NCBI RefSeq assembly: GCF_001296045.1
Contig: NZ_LJHS01000002.1
Span: 186,001 to 250,000, forward strand
DNA from: Rhizobium sp. AAP43
GTDB taxonomy: Bacteria; Pseudomonadota; Alphaproteobacteria; Rhizobiales; Rhizobiaceae
Length of the DNA stretch: 64,000 nucleotides
Direction: 5' to 3'
The notes under the pieces were generated by a model. It was not told the origin of the DNA. It ran no database searches and worked only from the letters and a program-made list of their open reading frames with translations. The position numbers were made by a program, and so were the translations under genes. Within the stretch, counting starts at the first letter, position 1. Each line of letters opens with the position of its first letter. Of this stretch, positions 54,562-64,000 are shown piece after piece.

Positions 54562-55122
54562 ATGTCCGCTCATGACACAGCCCTCATCGTGATTGATGTG
54601 CAGGAAAGCTTTCGCCATGCCCACTACTGGGACGGATCAGAACTTGACGCCTACCTCTCAAGGCAGCAAGCCCTCATCGACGGAGCGAAGGCTGTCGGCA
54701 TGCCTATCGTGCAGATTTTTCACGTCGGCAAAAATGCGCCCTTCACGCTAGAAGGCGGCCTCGTACGCACGATGGATGGAATTGCGCTTGCGCCCGATGT
54801 GACGTTTCACAAACACGTCCATTCGGCCCTGGTCGATACGAGCCTTGAGACCTGGTTGCGGGAACGAGGCATCCGCCGGGTCATTGTCTCAGGCATCCGC
54901 ACCGAGCAGTGCTGCGAAACCACCACCCGACACGCATCCGATCTCGGCTTCAAGGTTGACTTTGTCACCGAGGCAACGCTGACCTTCCCGATGACACATG
55001 CCTCTGGCCACGTCTTCTCGGCGCAGGACATCCGGATCAGAACCGAACTGGTTCTCGCCGGCCGCTTTGCCCGGATCGCCACGGTCGAGCAGGCGCTCGC
55101 ACCGCTTGCCACACAAGGCTGA
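54562..55122 (+). CDS. Cysteine hydrolase of the isochorismatase family
   Basis: A 186-residue hydrolase with the catalytic triad of the family: Asp12 (LIVIDVQESF), a lysine in TFHKHVHSAL and the nucleophile cysteine in GIRTEQCCETT. Nicotinamidase, carbamoylsarcosine and other amide substrates are possible. It is 14 bases before a GlxA-type regulator that presumably senses a related compound. Confidence 0.88.
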   Translation: MSAHDTALIVIDVQESFRHAHYWDGSELDAYLSRQQALIDGAKAVGMPIVQIFHVGKNAPFTLEGGLVRTMDGIALAPDVTFHKHVHSALVDTSLETWLRERGIRRVIVSGIRTEQCCETTTRHASDLGFKVDFVTEATLTFPMTHASGHVFSAQDIRIRTELVLAGRFARIATVEQALAPLATQG

Positions 55123-55136
55123 GACGGAGACCCAAG

Positions 55137-56105
55137 ATGGAAGTGATCCCGGTTCTCATTCTCGTTCCGCCAGACACGCTGCTGATCGATATTGCCGGTC
55201 CGCTGGAGGTGTTGCGCTACGCGAACCAGGAGCAGGACCGGGTGCGCTTCGACTACCACTACATCTCCGCCGAGCGGCGCCAGCAAACGTCGATCGGGCT
55301 CTTTCTCGATGGGCTGGAGCCGCTGCCGGACAGACTGCCGGAGAATGCCGTTCTCGTCATTTCCGGCAGTCTTTCGGTCGGCAAGGGCGAGATGATGCGC
55401 GATCCCCAGCTGAAAACCCTGACGCGCTGGCTTGCCGGCAGCGTGCGGCATGACACCCGGCTTGTCACGATCTGTTCGGGCGCGCTGCTCGCCGCCGCAG
55501 CAGGTCTCATGGAAGGGTATGAGTGCACCACGCATTCCGATTGTCTTGGCACCCTGCGCCAGCTCGCTCCGACAGCGACAGTGCTCGAGAACCGGCTCTA
55601 TGTGGAGGATCGACATCGCTTCTCCAGCGCCGGGATCTCAACCGGCATTGACCTCATGCTGCATATTGTCAGCCGTTTTGTCTCGCCGCAGGCCGCACTC
55701 GCCGCAGCCCGCAAGATGGTGATCTATCTCAGACGCAGCGGTCAGGATCCGCAACTGTCGCCGTGGCTGTCAGGACGCAACCACATCCATCCGGCAATCC
55801 ATCGGGCACAGGATGCCATCATGGCCGACGCCGCACGGCAATGGTCGCTTCAGGGCCTGGCCGAAATCGCCCATCTCAGCGAACGGCACCTGTCTCGCCT
55901 CTTCCGCGAGCATGTCGGGCAATCCGTTGTCGACTACATCAACCTCATGCGCGTAACGCTGGCGCAAGAATTGCTCAAGCAATCGAGGCTCGACATGGAG
56001 AGCCTGGCGCTGCGGGCAGGCTTCGCCTCGTCCCGTCATATGCGTCGGGTTTTTTCCCAGCACCACGGTGTGCCGCCCAGCCAGTTTCGCAAGACGGCGA
56101 ATTGA
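55137..56105 (+). CDS. GlxA family transcriptional regulator (DJ-1/PfpI plus AraC HTH)
   Basis: A 322-residue regulator with an N-terminal DJ-1/PfpI-like domain (LLIDIAGPLEVLRYAN, TICSGALLAAAAGLM with the nucleophile-elbow cysteine) and a C-terminal AraC DNA-binding domain (LAEIAHLSERHLSRLFREHV, ALRAGFASSRHMRRVFSQHHG). GlxA proteins act in arginine, choline/carnitine or amine metabolism. It overlaps no gene but is closely linked to the upstream hydrolase, probably one transcript. Confidence 0.9.
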   Translation: MEVIPVLILVPPDTLLIDIAGPLEVLRYANQEQDRVRFDYHYISAERRQQTSIGLFLDGLEPLPDRLPENAVLVISGSLSVGKGEMMRDPQLKTLTRWLAGSVRHDTRLVTICSGALLAAAAGLMEGYECTTHSDCLGTLRQLAPTATVLENRLYVEDRHRFSSAGISTGIDLMLHIVSRFVSPQAALAAARKMVIYLRRSGQDPQLSPWLSGRNHIHPAIHRAQDAIMADAARQWSLQGLAEIAHLSERHLSRLFREHVGQSVVDYINLMRVTLAQELLKQSRLDMESLALRAGFASSRHMRRVFSQHHGVPPSQFRKTAN

Positions 56106-56253
56106 GCCGATCCGTCGCGAATTGCGGACCGTGGCGGCGCTGGACCGCGCGCTGTCGGGACAATCTCGCTTGTGCATCGATCAGTGCTTTTGAATGGTGT
56201 CTTCGAGCTCTTCTTGCTAGCGTTCCCTGCCCCCGATCCATTCCGAGGATTTC

Positions 56254-57204
56254 ATGCAGAAACGTGCTCTTGGCCGAACAGGCCTCTCTATCGCCCCCGT
56301 CGTCTTTGGCGGCAATGTCTTTGGCTGGACAGCGGATGAGAAGACATCCTTTGACCTGCTGGATCGCTTCTTCGACGCAGGCTTCAACACGATCGACACG
56401 GCGGATGTCTATTCCGCCTGGGTCGACGGCCATAAGGGCGGCGAGAGCGAGACGATCATCGGCAAGTGGCTGAAGCGCGGGGCTTTTGCGCGCGACAAGG
56501 CGATTATCGTGACCAAGGTCGGCTTCGACAACGATGGGACCAAGACTGGGCTTTCGGCCAAATGGATCGAGCAAGCCGTCGAAGGCTCGCTGAAGCGGCT
56601 CGGAACGGACTATATCGACCTCTATCTCGCCCATAAACCCGACATCGAAGTGCCGATCGAGGAGACGCTCGAGGCTTTTTCGCGGCTGAAGGACCAGGGC
56701 AAGATCCGCGCCATCGGCTGCTCAAACTATGAAGCCAGTGAACTTCAGGCCTCGCTTGATGCAGCAGCGCGGGACGGACTTCCGCGCTTCGACGTTCTGC
56801 AGCCGGAATACAATCTTTACACCCGCGAGCGGTTCGAAGGGCTGATCCGCGATCTCTGCCTTGCCGAAGACATTGGCGTCATCAGCTACTACGCGCTGGC
56901 CGCCGGCTTTCTCACCGGCAAGTATCGCGCCAAGGCCGATACCGAAGGCGCTGCCCGTTCCTACCGCGTCGGCGACTATCTCGACACACGCGGCCTCGCA
57001 ATCCTCGGCGCCCTTGATCAGGTAGCCGCCGAAACCGGGACGAGTCCTGCAACAGTCGCCATCGCCTGGGTCGCGGCACGGCCGGGCATCACCGCACCGA
57101 TCGCGTCTGCCACCAGCCTCGGCCAACTCGAGAGCCTGATCGCTGCCGGGCAACTGGTTCTGACGGATGCGCAACTCGCCCATCTCAATGACGTCGGAAC
57201 CTGA
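56254..57204 (+). CDS. Aldo/keto reductase
   Basis: A 316-residue NADPH-dependent AKR with a complete catalytic tetrad: Asp48 (TIDTADVYS), Tyr53, Lys88 (IIVTKVGF) and His127 (LYLAHKPD). The substrate is unknown. It lies 148 bases after the GlxA gene, and its end is followed at once by an acetyltransferase gene (ATG five bases past the stop), so the pair is likely co-transcribed. Confidence 0.92.
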   Translation: MQKRALGRTGLSIAPVVFGGNVFGWTADEKTSFDLLDRFFDAGFNTIDTADVYSAWVDGHKGGESETIIGKWLKRGAFARDKAIIVTKVGFDNDGTKTGLSAKWIEQAVEGSLKRLGTDYIDLYLAHKPDIEVPIEETLEAFSRLKDQGKIRAIGCSNYEASELQASLDAAARDGLPRFDVLQPEYNLYTRERFEGLIRDLCLAEDIGVISYYALAAGFLTGKYRAKADTEGAARSYRVGDYLDTRGLAILGALDQVAAETGTSPATVAIAWVAARPGITAPIASATSLGQLESLIAAGQLVLTDAQLAHLNDVGT

Positions 57205-57208
57205 TGTT

Positions 57209-57655
57209 ATGGCGCTTGTTATCCGCGATGCCATCGCCGCCGACGAGGCCAGCTGGCGTGGCCTCTGGAGCCAATATCTGACCTTCTACAAGGTGGAGCT
57301 TGCCGAGGACGTGACCGCCCATACCTGGGCCCGCATCCTTGATCCATCCTCGCGTGTTGCCATGCGGGTGGCGGAAGTCGACGGGGTACTGGCCGGTTTC
57401 GCCATACACCATTTCCACGATTCCACCTGGGTCAAGACGCCGGACTGCTATCTGGAGGACCTGTTCCTCGATGCGGCATTTCGTGGTCGCGGCATCGGCC
57501 GGGCGCTGATCGACGATCTCATCGCGTTGACAAAGGCAAAGGGCTGGTCACGGCTCTACTGGCATACCGACCGGGGCAATGAAACGGCGCGCAAGCTTTA
57601 TGACACTTACGCTGTGGAAGACGGCCATGTCCGCTATCGGCTGAAGCTTGGTTGA
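57209..57655 (+). CDS. GNAT family N-acetyltransferase
   Basis: A 148-residue acetyltransferase. VIRDAIAADEASWRGLW opens the fold, the acetyl-CoA loop is LDAAFRGRGIGRALIDDLI, and WHTDRGNETARKLYDTY ends it. Starts at 57167 and 57188 inside the aldo/keto reductase are possible; 57209 fits the family best. The acceptor is unknown. Confidence 0.88.
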   Translation: MALVIRDAIAADEASWRGLWSQYLTFYKVELAEDVTAHTWARILDPSSRVAMRVAEVDGVLAGFAIHHFHDSTWVKTPDCYLEDLFLDAAFRGRGIGRALIDDLIALTKAKGWSRLYWHTDRGNETARKLYDTYAVEDGHVRYRLKLG

Positions 57656-57661
57656 CCTCTC

Positions 57662-58552
57662 TCAGCCGCGCCAGTGGAAGAAATCGATGAAGGCGCGCAG
57701 CGCCGGGCGCATCTGGCGGTGCCTCGGATAGTAAATCGAGAACCCATCGAAGGGCGGGCACCAGTCTTCCAGCACCCGGATCAGACGGCCCTCTCCGATG
57801 TCCGTCTCAACCCGGGCGTCGAAGACGTAGGCAAGGCCAGCGCCGTCTATTGCGGCGCGGCGCATCAGGGTCTGGTCGGACAAAATGAGGCTTCCGCGCA
57901 CATCGACGGAGATAGCGCGGCCATCCTTCTCGAACTCCCAGCGATAGATGAGGCCGCTTGAAAAGCGCCGGCGGATGCAGATGTGGCTTGAAAGGTCGCG
58001 CGGGTGAAGCGGCCTTGCATGCTCCTTGAAATAGCCGGGCGCTGCGACGACAGCACCGCGCCAAGGTCCACTCACCCTGACGGCGACCATGTCGGCCTCC
58101 AGATGTTCGCCGAGGCGCAGACCCGCGTCAAAGCCCTTCTCGACAATATCCTCGAAACGGTCGTCTGTGACGATCTCAAGCTCAATCTCGGGATAACGGC
58201 GGGAGAATTCGCCGAGGCGCGGCGCTATCACGTCTTGCGCCGCCAGGAGCGGCATAGTGATCCGCAAGGGACCGGCGGGATGGCCGCGTTCATCCGAAAG
58301 GGCTGTCAGCGCGGTCTCGATATCGGCAAGCGCTGGCCCCAAGATCGCGAGAAGCCGGCGTCCTTCCTCGGTCGGGGCGGCGCTGCGGGTGGTGCGCGCC
58401 ATCAATCGAAAACCAACGCTCCGTTCCAGCGCCGAGATCGCATGACTGACCGCCGAGGGGGCAATGCCGAGTTCTGCGGCGGCTGCGCGAAAACTGCCGT
58501 GTTGAGCCACGGATGCCAGCACCGCCAGTTGCGAAAGTTGAGTTCGGTTCAT
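57662..58552 (-). CDS. LysR family transcriptional regulator
   Basis: A 296-residue LTTR. The N-terminal winged helix reads LAVLASVAQHGSFRAAAAELG and PSAVSHAISALERSVG; the C-terminal half is the effector-binding domain. It is divergent from an aldo/keto reductase 147 bases away, the usual arrangement for a LysR-controlled target. No clear T-N11-A site was assigned in the gap. Confidence 0.92.
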   Translation of the reverse strand: MNRTQLSQLAVLASVAQHGSFRAAAAELGIAPSAVSHAISALERSVGFRLMARTTRSAAPTEEGRRLLAILGPALADIETALTALSDERGHPAGPLRITMPLLAAQDVIAPRLGEFSRRYPEIELEIVTDDRFEDIVEKGFDAGLRLGEHLEADMVAVRVSGPWRGAVVAAPGYFKEHARPLHPRDLSSHICIRRRFSSGLIYRWEFEKDGRAISVDVRGSLILSDQTLMRRAAIDGAGLAYVFDARVETDIGEGRLIRVLEDWCPPFDGFSIYYPRHRQMRPALRAFIDFFHWRG

Positions 58553-58699
58553 TGTTCGAATTTATAGATCAACACATGACGATTTACACCCATTTTCAGC
58601 ATTGAGACTGAACCCTACATTGCGCTTGTCTGCTGTGTCGGTTCGAGCCGGCATGGTACATTCACATTTCAGGTTCACGTCCCAAAGGAGGCTGTCATC

Positions 58700-59695
<996 letters not shown>

Positions 59696-59698
59696 CGA

Positions 59699-60568
59699 TC
59701 AGCCGCTGCCCGTCACGCTGCGGCGATAGGCAGACGGCGTCGTCCCGGTCACGGCCTTGAACATCCGTGTCAGATGGCTCTGGCTGCTGAAGCCGCAGAT
59801 CGCGGCGATCTGAGCGATCGGTTCGCCGTCGGCCAGCATCTGCCGTGCGCGGTCGATGCGCCGGTGAAGGATGAAGCCGTGGGGTGAAACCCCACAGCTG
59901 ATCCGGAACATCCGCTGCAGATGGAATTCGCTCAGATCTGCGATCCTCGCCAGATCCTGCAAGCTGATCGAGCTGTCGAGGTTGGCCTCGATATGGTCGA
60001 TCAGCCGGCGGCGCATCACCGGTGCCAGTCCGCCGCGCAACGTGACCCGCTTTTCGCCGCCATAGCGCGGATCGCCGAAGAGATCGCCGACCACCGATAC
60101 CAGCGCCTGCTCGGCCAGGAGCCTCTCGCCTGTGCGCGTCGCCCGCGCCAGCTGGCCCAGCGCGCCTGCGAGATGCGGTGCCTCGTCGAAGGTGGCCTCC
60201 GGGATCACCATCAGCCGCGCATCGCGATCAAAGGTCTCGGCAAACAACCGGCGCAATTCCTCGTCCGAGACATAGAGGTGGATGAATTCGAACCGGTCGG
60301 TGATTTCCCATTGCGAGGACGCACCCTGCGGCATGACGCAGAGCGCGCCGGGCCAGCCATGGATCGAGCCTGCATCCAGACGCCGCGTCCCGTCGCCGCC
60401 CTCCAGATAGCAGCTGAAGGTGTGGCCATCATTGCGCTCGTAGCTCATCCGATCATGGCTGTTGCGCCACAGGGCACTTGCCCGCCCCTGCCCCAGGTCG
60501 AGCGCATCCAGCCGCTCGGCGCGGGGCGAGGCGGATAGCGAACTGAAGACGGAAGAGGCGTGCAGCAT
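59699..60568 (-). CDS. AraC family transcriptional regulator
   Basis: A 289-residue regulator with an N-terminal cupin-like sensor (GWPGALCVMPQGASSQWEIT) and a C-terminal AraC/XylS DNA-binding domain (LQDLARIADLSEFHLQRMF, IAAICGFSSQSHLTRMFKAV). The effector is unknown. It is divergent from a DMT transporter (161 bases), which is its most likely target. Confidence 0.9.
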   Translation of the reverse strand: MLHASSVFSSLSASPRAERLDALDLGQGRASALWRNSHDRMSYERNDGHTFSCYLEGGDGTRRLDAGSIHGWPGALCVMPQGASSQWEITDRFEFIHLYVSDEELRRLFAETFDRDARLMVIPEATFDEAPHLAGALGQLARATRTGERLLAEQALVSVVGDLFGDPRYGGEKRVTLRGGLAPVMRRRLIDHIEANLDSSISLQDLARIADLSEFHLQRMFRISCGVSPHGFILHRRIDRARQMLADGEPIAQIAAICGFSSQSHLTRMFKAVTGTTPSAYRRSVTGSG

Positions 60569-60729
60569 TCGAAGGCCCAGATGATCAGAGGCACACTCTA
60601 GCGCAACCGCGCCTCGGCGGCACGGTCAAATCGGGTGTTTGCTCTCGCCTGGTCTATGTTCACCGCAAGATCGTGCAAGAACTCCGAAGTGTCGCGGCGC
60701 TAGGTGTCGTCCATCACCAAGGGACGCTC

Positions 60730-61644
60730 ATGACCAACTTCCTGCTGTTTTCCTCCACCGTGCTGATCTGGGGCACGACCTGGATTGCCATTGCCCTGCA
60801 GATCGGTCCGGTGCCGGTTCTGGTCTCGGTGTTTTACCGCTTTGCCACCGCGGCGTTGATCTTTCTTGTCGTGCTCGTTGTCATGGGTCGCCTGAAGGTG
60901 CCGCCGCTGCGCCAGCAACCCTTCATCCTTGCCCAGGCGCTCTGCCTGTTCTGCTGCAACTTTCTCTGCTTCTATCACGCCGCAAGCTACGTCCCCTCCG
61001 GCCTGATCTCGGTCGTCTTCTCGCTGGCGACGATCTACAATGCCGTCAATGCCCGGATTTTCTTTGGCGACAGGATCAGCCCGCGCACGCTTCTGGCTGC
61101 TGCGCTCGGCGCCACCGGGCTGGTGCTGCTGTTCGGCATGGATATTCTGGTCAGCATGAATCCCGACAGTTGGAAGGGCATCGGCTTGTCTGCCCTCGGC
61201 ACGCTTTTCTTCTCGCTTGGCAATATGGCGTCCCGGCGCAACAGCGCGGATGGCGTCCCGCCAATCACGGCCAATGCCTGGGGCATGAGCTACGGCGCTC
61301 TGACCCTGTTCGCCCTGATCCTCGGAACCGGAACTCCGATCGTAGCACCGCCGACCGCCACCTATCTCGCCGCCATGCTGTACCTCGCCGCCATCGGCTC
61401 CGTCGTCGGCTTCACCACCTATCTGATGATGGTCTCCCGCATGGGCTCACAAAAAGCCGCCTATGCGACCGTCCTCTTTCCCGTCGTGGCGCTTACGCTG
61501 TCGAGCCTGTTCGAGGATTATCACTGGACGCCACTCGGCGTGCTTGGCCTGATGCTGACGCTGGCCGGCAATGCTGTGATGTTTGCAAGGCTGCCGATGC
61601 GCCGTCCCGTGCTTGCCGCGGAAGCGGTCGATCTCAAGGGCTGA
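60730..61644 (+). CDS. EamA/DMT family transporter
   Basis: A 304-residue inner-membrane permease with ten helices in two EamA repeats (TVLIWGTTWIAIALQIGPVP in the first; AIGSVVGFTTYLMMVSRMG in the second). AGGGA precedes ATG 60730; 19 codons upstream are ignored. The direction and substrate are unknown; many relatives export amino acids or metabolites. It is divergent from an AraC regulator. Confidence 0.88.
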   Translation: MTNFLLFSSTVLIWGTTWIAIALQIGPVPVLVSVFYRFATAALIFLVVLVVMGRLKVPPLRQQPFILAQALCLFCCNFLCFYHAASYVPSGLISVVFSLATIYNAVNARIFFGDRISPRTLLAAALGATGLVLLFGMDILVSMNPDSWKGIGLSALGTLFFSLGNMASRRNSADGVPPITANAWGMSYGALTLFALILGTGTPIVAPPTATYLAAMLYLAAIGSVVGFTTYLMMVSRMGSQKAAYATVLFPVVALTLSSLFEDYHWTPLGVLGLMLTLAGNAVMFARLPMRRPVLAAEAVDLKG

Positions 61645-61806
61645 TGGCGCGGGTCCCGACCCGGGAACGGCATGAGGGTGCCATTCTCCGGGAGCGGGCA
61701 GATTTCACGCGTCAGCCGGCGCAATCTGCGCTAAGAGAGGCCTCAACGCCTTGTCCAAAAAACTGAAAGCGCCCATGGCCCCACGTCTTCTTCCCGTGAT
61801 CCGCCC

Positions 61807-62829
61807 TTGACCGGCCTTACCGACACCAAAGCACTTGAGCGGCTCGGTTTTTCCGCCTTCTTCACCGATCAGGTGACAGCGGAAGAAGCTGACCTTCTGG
61901 TTCGCCGCATTTCGTCCGTGCACCGTGACCGCCTCGACGCGATCGATCGCAGCGGTCCAGTTGCGATCGAGCTTCCGCCCAACAGTAATACGGCAGACTA
62001 TGCCGTGGGCGACTGGGTCCTGGCCTCGCCCCATACCGGCCTTGTGGTGCGCCGGCTCGATCGCCAGACCGTGCTGCAAAGACGCACCGAAGGCGCCTTC
62101 GGCCAACAGCTGGCTGCCGCCAATGTCGATACGCTGTTCATCGTTACCTCCTGCAACGCGGACTTCAACGCCTCGCGGCTCGAGCGCTATCTGATCATGG
62201 CAAACGAGGCCGGCACGCGCCCGGTGATCGTGTTGACCAAGGCCGACATCGTGGATGATGCGTCCGTCTTTGCCGATGAGGCGAAGGCGCTGCAGCGCGA
62301 CCTTCCTGTTGTCATCGTCAATGCCCGCACGCCCGAGGCCTTGGAACCTTTGAAGCCCTGGTGCGGGCCTGGCCAGACCGTTGCCTTGGTTGGTTCGTCC
62401 GGCGTTGGGAAATCGACGCTGGTCAACACGCTGGCCGGTCCGGATTCCGAAACCTCGCAGAAAACAGGTGCGATCCGCGAACACGATGCCAAGGGCCGTC
62501 ACACCACGACGGCGCGCTCCCTGCACGTCGTCGCAGGCGGTGGCTGGGTGATCGACACACCGGGTATTCGCACGCTCTATGTCAGCGACGTGACCGACGG
62601 GATCGACACCCTTTTTGCCGAAATCACCGACCTTGCGCCGGATTGCAAATTCCGCGATTGCTCGCATTCCCACGAAAAAGGCTGCGCCGTGCAGGCCGCG
62701 ATCAAGGATGGTTCGCTTGATCCGGCGCGCCTCGATCGCTGGCGCCAGTTACAGGCGGAGAACCGGGAACGCACGCCCGTCTACACAGGGCCGAAGGGCA
62801 ACAAGACGCTGCGCAAGAAGAAGTATTGA
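61807..62829 (+). CDS. rsgA: Small ribosomal subunit biogenesis GTPase
   Basis: The circularly permuted GTPase that matures the 30S subunit. The 340-residue product has an N-terminal OB-fold, VLTKADI (G4) before GSSGVGKSTLVN (G1, about 197-208), DTPGIRTL (G3) and a C-terminal zinc finger CKFRDCSHSHEKGC. TTG 61807 is the only start in frame downstream of the stop at 61732. A 31-base frame ending at TGA 61808 overlaps it (CTTGAC), which hints at coupled initiation. Confidence 0.94.
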   Translation: MTGLTDTKALERLGFSAFFTDQVTAEEADLLVRRISSVHRDRLDAIDRSGPVAIELPPNSNTADYAVGDWVLASPHTGLVVRRLDRQTVLQRRTEGAFGQQLAAANVDTLFIVTSCNADFNASRLERYLIMANEAGTRPVIVLTKADIVDDASVFADEAKALQRDLPVVIVNARTPEALEPLKPWCGPGQTVALVGSSGVGKSTLVNTLAGPDSETSQKTGAIREHDAKGRHTTTARSLHVVAGGGWVIDTPGIRTLYVSDVTDGIDTLFAEITDLAPDCKFRDCSHSHEKGCAVQAAIKDGSLDPARLDRWRQLQAENRERTPVYTGPKGNKTLRKKKY

Positions 62830-62981
62830 GTTTTCGCCTCAGGCACCCCACATAGGGGTTCTGGACGACGCCCTTCGCACGCGTCGCGCTGGCTCCGCAC
62901 TGCCGAGCCGCTTTTCCCCCGTTCAACGCGATATCACTGGCTTCGGCGTCCTGCCGGAGCGTTTTCGGATTGGAGACCATC

Positions 62982-63143
62982 ATGGCAGACGACAAGAACA
63001 CAGCCGTCCCGGCCCAGGCTTACGAAGCCATTCCCTTCGCCAAGAAGCATCGCATCTCGGTCGAAGACGCCAAGGAGATCCTGGCCAAGCATGGCACGGA
63101 CCGCAAGTCCGCCGACAAGGAAGGCCGTCGCGTCAGCCTTTAA
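62982..63143 (+). CDS. Conserved-looking 53-residue basic protein
   Basis: A short gene with GGAG six bases before ATG 62982. The product is soluble and charged: MADDKNTAVPAQAYEAIPF, then KKHRISVEDAKEILAKHG (a likely helix) and a basic tail ending KEGRRVSL. I have seen similar short proteins in Rhizobiales but know no function. It ends before a bidirectional terminator and lies 152 bases after rsgA. Confidence 0.6.
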   Translation: MADDKNTAVPAQAYEAIPFAKKHRISVEDAKEILAKHGTDRKSADKEGRRVSL

Positions 63144-63203
63144 GGCCTGATGTGATAAGCCGCCTTCCGGTCCTTGGCCCTGAAGGATTACCAAGCCAGA
63201 TCA

Positions 63204-63242
63204 AAAAAGCCCTTTCTCCGGAATAAGGAGAAAGGGCTTTTT
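63204..63242. terminator. Bidirectional terminator between the 53-aa gene and pheT
   Basis: A perfect 16-bp stem, 63204-63219 with 63227-63242 (AAAAAGCCCTTTCTCC and its complement), with a seven-base loop. A and T runs at the ends serve both strands, ending the small gene on plus and pheT on minus. Confidence 0.93.
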
Positions 63243-63274
63243 CTCGTTTAGCATGGGCTGCCTGTCGCAACCGA

Positions 63275-64000
63275 TCAGGCGCGTAGCGCACCACCCGTCG
63301 ACTTCTCGACATTGCCGACGATCTTCTTCGTCAGCGCGTCGAAATCCTCGTCGGTGAGGGTCTTGTCGGTCGGCTGGATCAAAACCTCGATCGCCACCGA
63401 CTTCTTGCCTTCGCCAACGGATGCGCCTTCGAAGATATCGAAGACATTGACGCCCGTGATCAGCTTGCGGTCGGCGCTGGTCGCCGCCTTGATGATCGCG
63501 CCGGCTTCGACGGCCTTTTCGACAACGAAAGCGAAGTCGCGCTTCACCATCTGGAAGGGCGAAAGCTCCAGCGCTGGCTTGGTGCGGGTCGCCTTCTTCT
63601 TCGGCTCCGGCAGGGCATCGACATAGATCTCGAAGCCGCAGAGCGTGCCGGAGACATCGAGCGCTTCCAGCGTCTTCGGGTGGAATTCACCGAAGGTGCC
63701 GAGAATGACCTTAGGGCCGGCCTTGATCGTGCCGGAACGGCCGGGGTGATACCATTCGGGGCCACCCTGCTCGATCTGCACATTGCTCATTGGAATGCCG
63801 CAGGCTTCGAGCACGGCGAGCGCATCGGCCTTGGCATCGAAGACGTCAACCGGCTTGCCGCCGCCCTTGGCGCTGTTCGACCAGGAGCGACCGGCACCGG
63901 CCATCGAGGCCGTGCCGCGACGCACGCCGCCAGCCACGCGACGCTGCGTCTCGGGCGTATCGCCTTCATAGGTGCCGGAGACTTCAAAGATGGCCACATC
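63275..64000 (-). CDS. pheT: Phenylalanine-tRNA ligase beta subunit, C-terminal part (truncated by window)
   Basis: About 242 residues of the C-terminus of PheT (about 800 aa when full). It covers the end of the B6/B7 catalytic-like region ([23 protein letters not shown]) and the C-terminal ferredoxin-fold anticodon-binding domain ([48 protein letters not shown]). The start is beyond the right edge. pheS should lie further right. Confidence 0.95.
   Translation of the reverse strand, partial: DVAIFEVSGTYEGDTPETQRRVAGGVRRGTASMAGAGRSWSNSAKGGGKPVDVFDAKADALAVLEACGIPMSNVQIEQGGPEWYHPGRSGTIKAGPKVILGTFGEFHPKTLEALDVSGTLCGFEIYVDALPEPKKKATRTKPALELSPFQMVKRDFAFVVEKAVEAGAIIKAATSADRKLITGVNVFDIFEGASVGEGKKSVAIEVLIQPTDKTLTDEDFDALTKKIVGNVEKSTGGALRA

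Noticed and set aside
60639..61766. A 375-codon frame overlapping the DMT transporter on the same strand
   Set aside because: Out-of-frame reading of the transporter; rich in Arg, Ser and Pro, with no hydrophobic helices.

Overview
This window is a GC-rich, gene-dense stretch of core chromosome from an alphaproteobacterium of the Rhizobiales, most likely Rhizobiaceae (Rhizobium/Agrobacterium group). The evidence is the PmtA-type phosphatidylethanolamine methyltransferase, the ugpBAEC transporter, HWE/HisKA_2-type histidine kinases, a DUF6481 gene next to cspA, an FzlA-like cell-division GST and an NDUFA9-type reductase beside pyrF. I see no rRNA, tRNA, insertion sequence, prophage or CRISPR array. 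Both ends cut genes: a histidine kinase on the left and pheT on the right.

Layout. 1-9.9 kb: end of a sensor kinase, coaBC with an overlapping YjbR gene, a class II glutamine amidotransferase, pirin, a GFA-type zinc protein, thiD under a TPP riboswitch, a HAD phosphatase, prfC, dut and two divergent LysE exporters. 10-20 kb: cysK, an HWE kinase, comM, gshB, a secreted cupin and the ugpBAEC operon, which has Pho-box-like repeats upstream of ugpB and a strong hairpin between ugpB and ugpA. 20-31.9 kb: yraN-rsmI, dnaN, pmtA, pyrF, DUF1330, an NDUFA9-like reductase, a tiny secreted protein, uppP, an FzlA-like protein, queG, an SDR, an RlpA-like protein and an RsmB/NOP RNA methyltransferase.

32-37 kb is a compact exported module: imelysin, di-heme oxidoreductase, second imelysin, DUF1513. 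37-40.5 kb: tspO, a thioesterase overlapping an MTA/SAH nucleosidase, guaA. 40.5-43 kb: a two-gene operon pairing a membrane-anchored CxxCH haem sensor (DUF3365) with an MscS-like channel carrying a long cytoplasmic tail. 43-50 kb: an ArsC-like protein, a YbaK deacylase, an M29 aminopeptidase, an EEP nuclease, a DUF6481/helical protein/cspA cluster and xseA. 50-53.4 kb: a GT-C-like membrane protein divergent from a GT2-GtrA pair. 53.4-61.6 kb is an accessory block of oxidoreductases, hydrolases, a transporter and four regulator or acetyltransferase genes. 61.8-64 kb: rsgA, a 53-residue protein, a bidirectional terminator and pheT.

The best candidates for under-described biology are the DUF3365-MscS pair, the imelysin/di-heme/DUF1513 module, the two charged helical proteins beside cspA, and the GT-C/GT2/GtrA divergon. 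Non-ATG starts are frequent (TTG for the HAD gene, pyrF, the rlpA-like gene and rsgA). Coordinates are base-level readings. Function calls rest on motif recognition, not on database searches.
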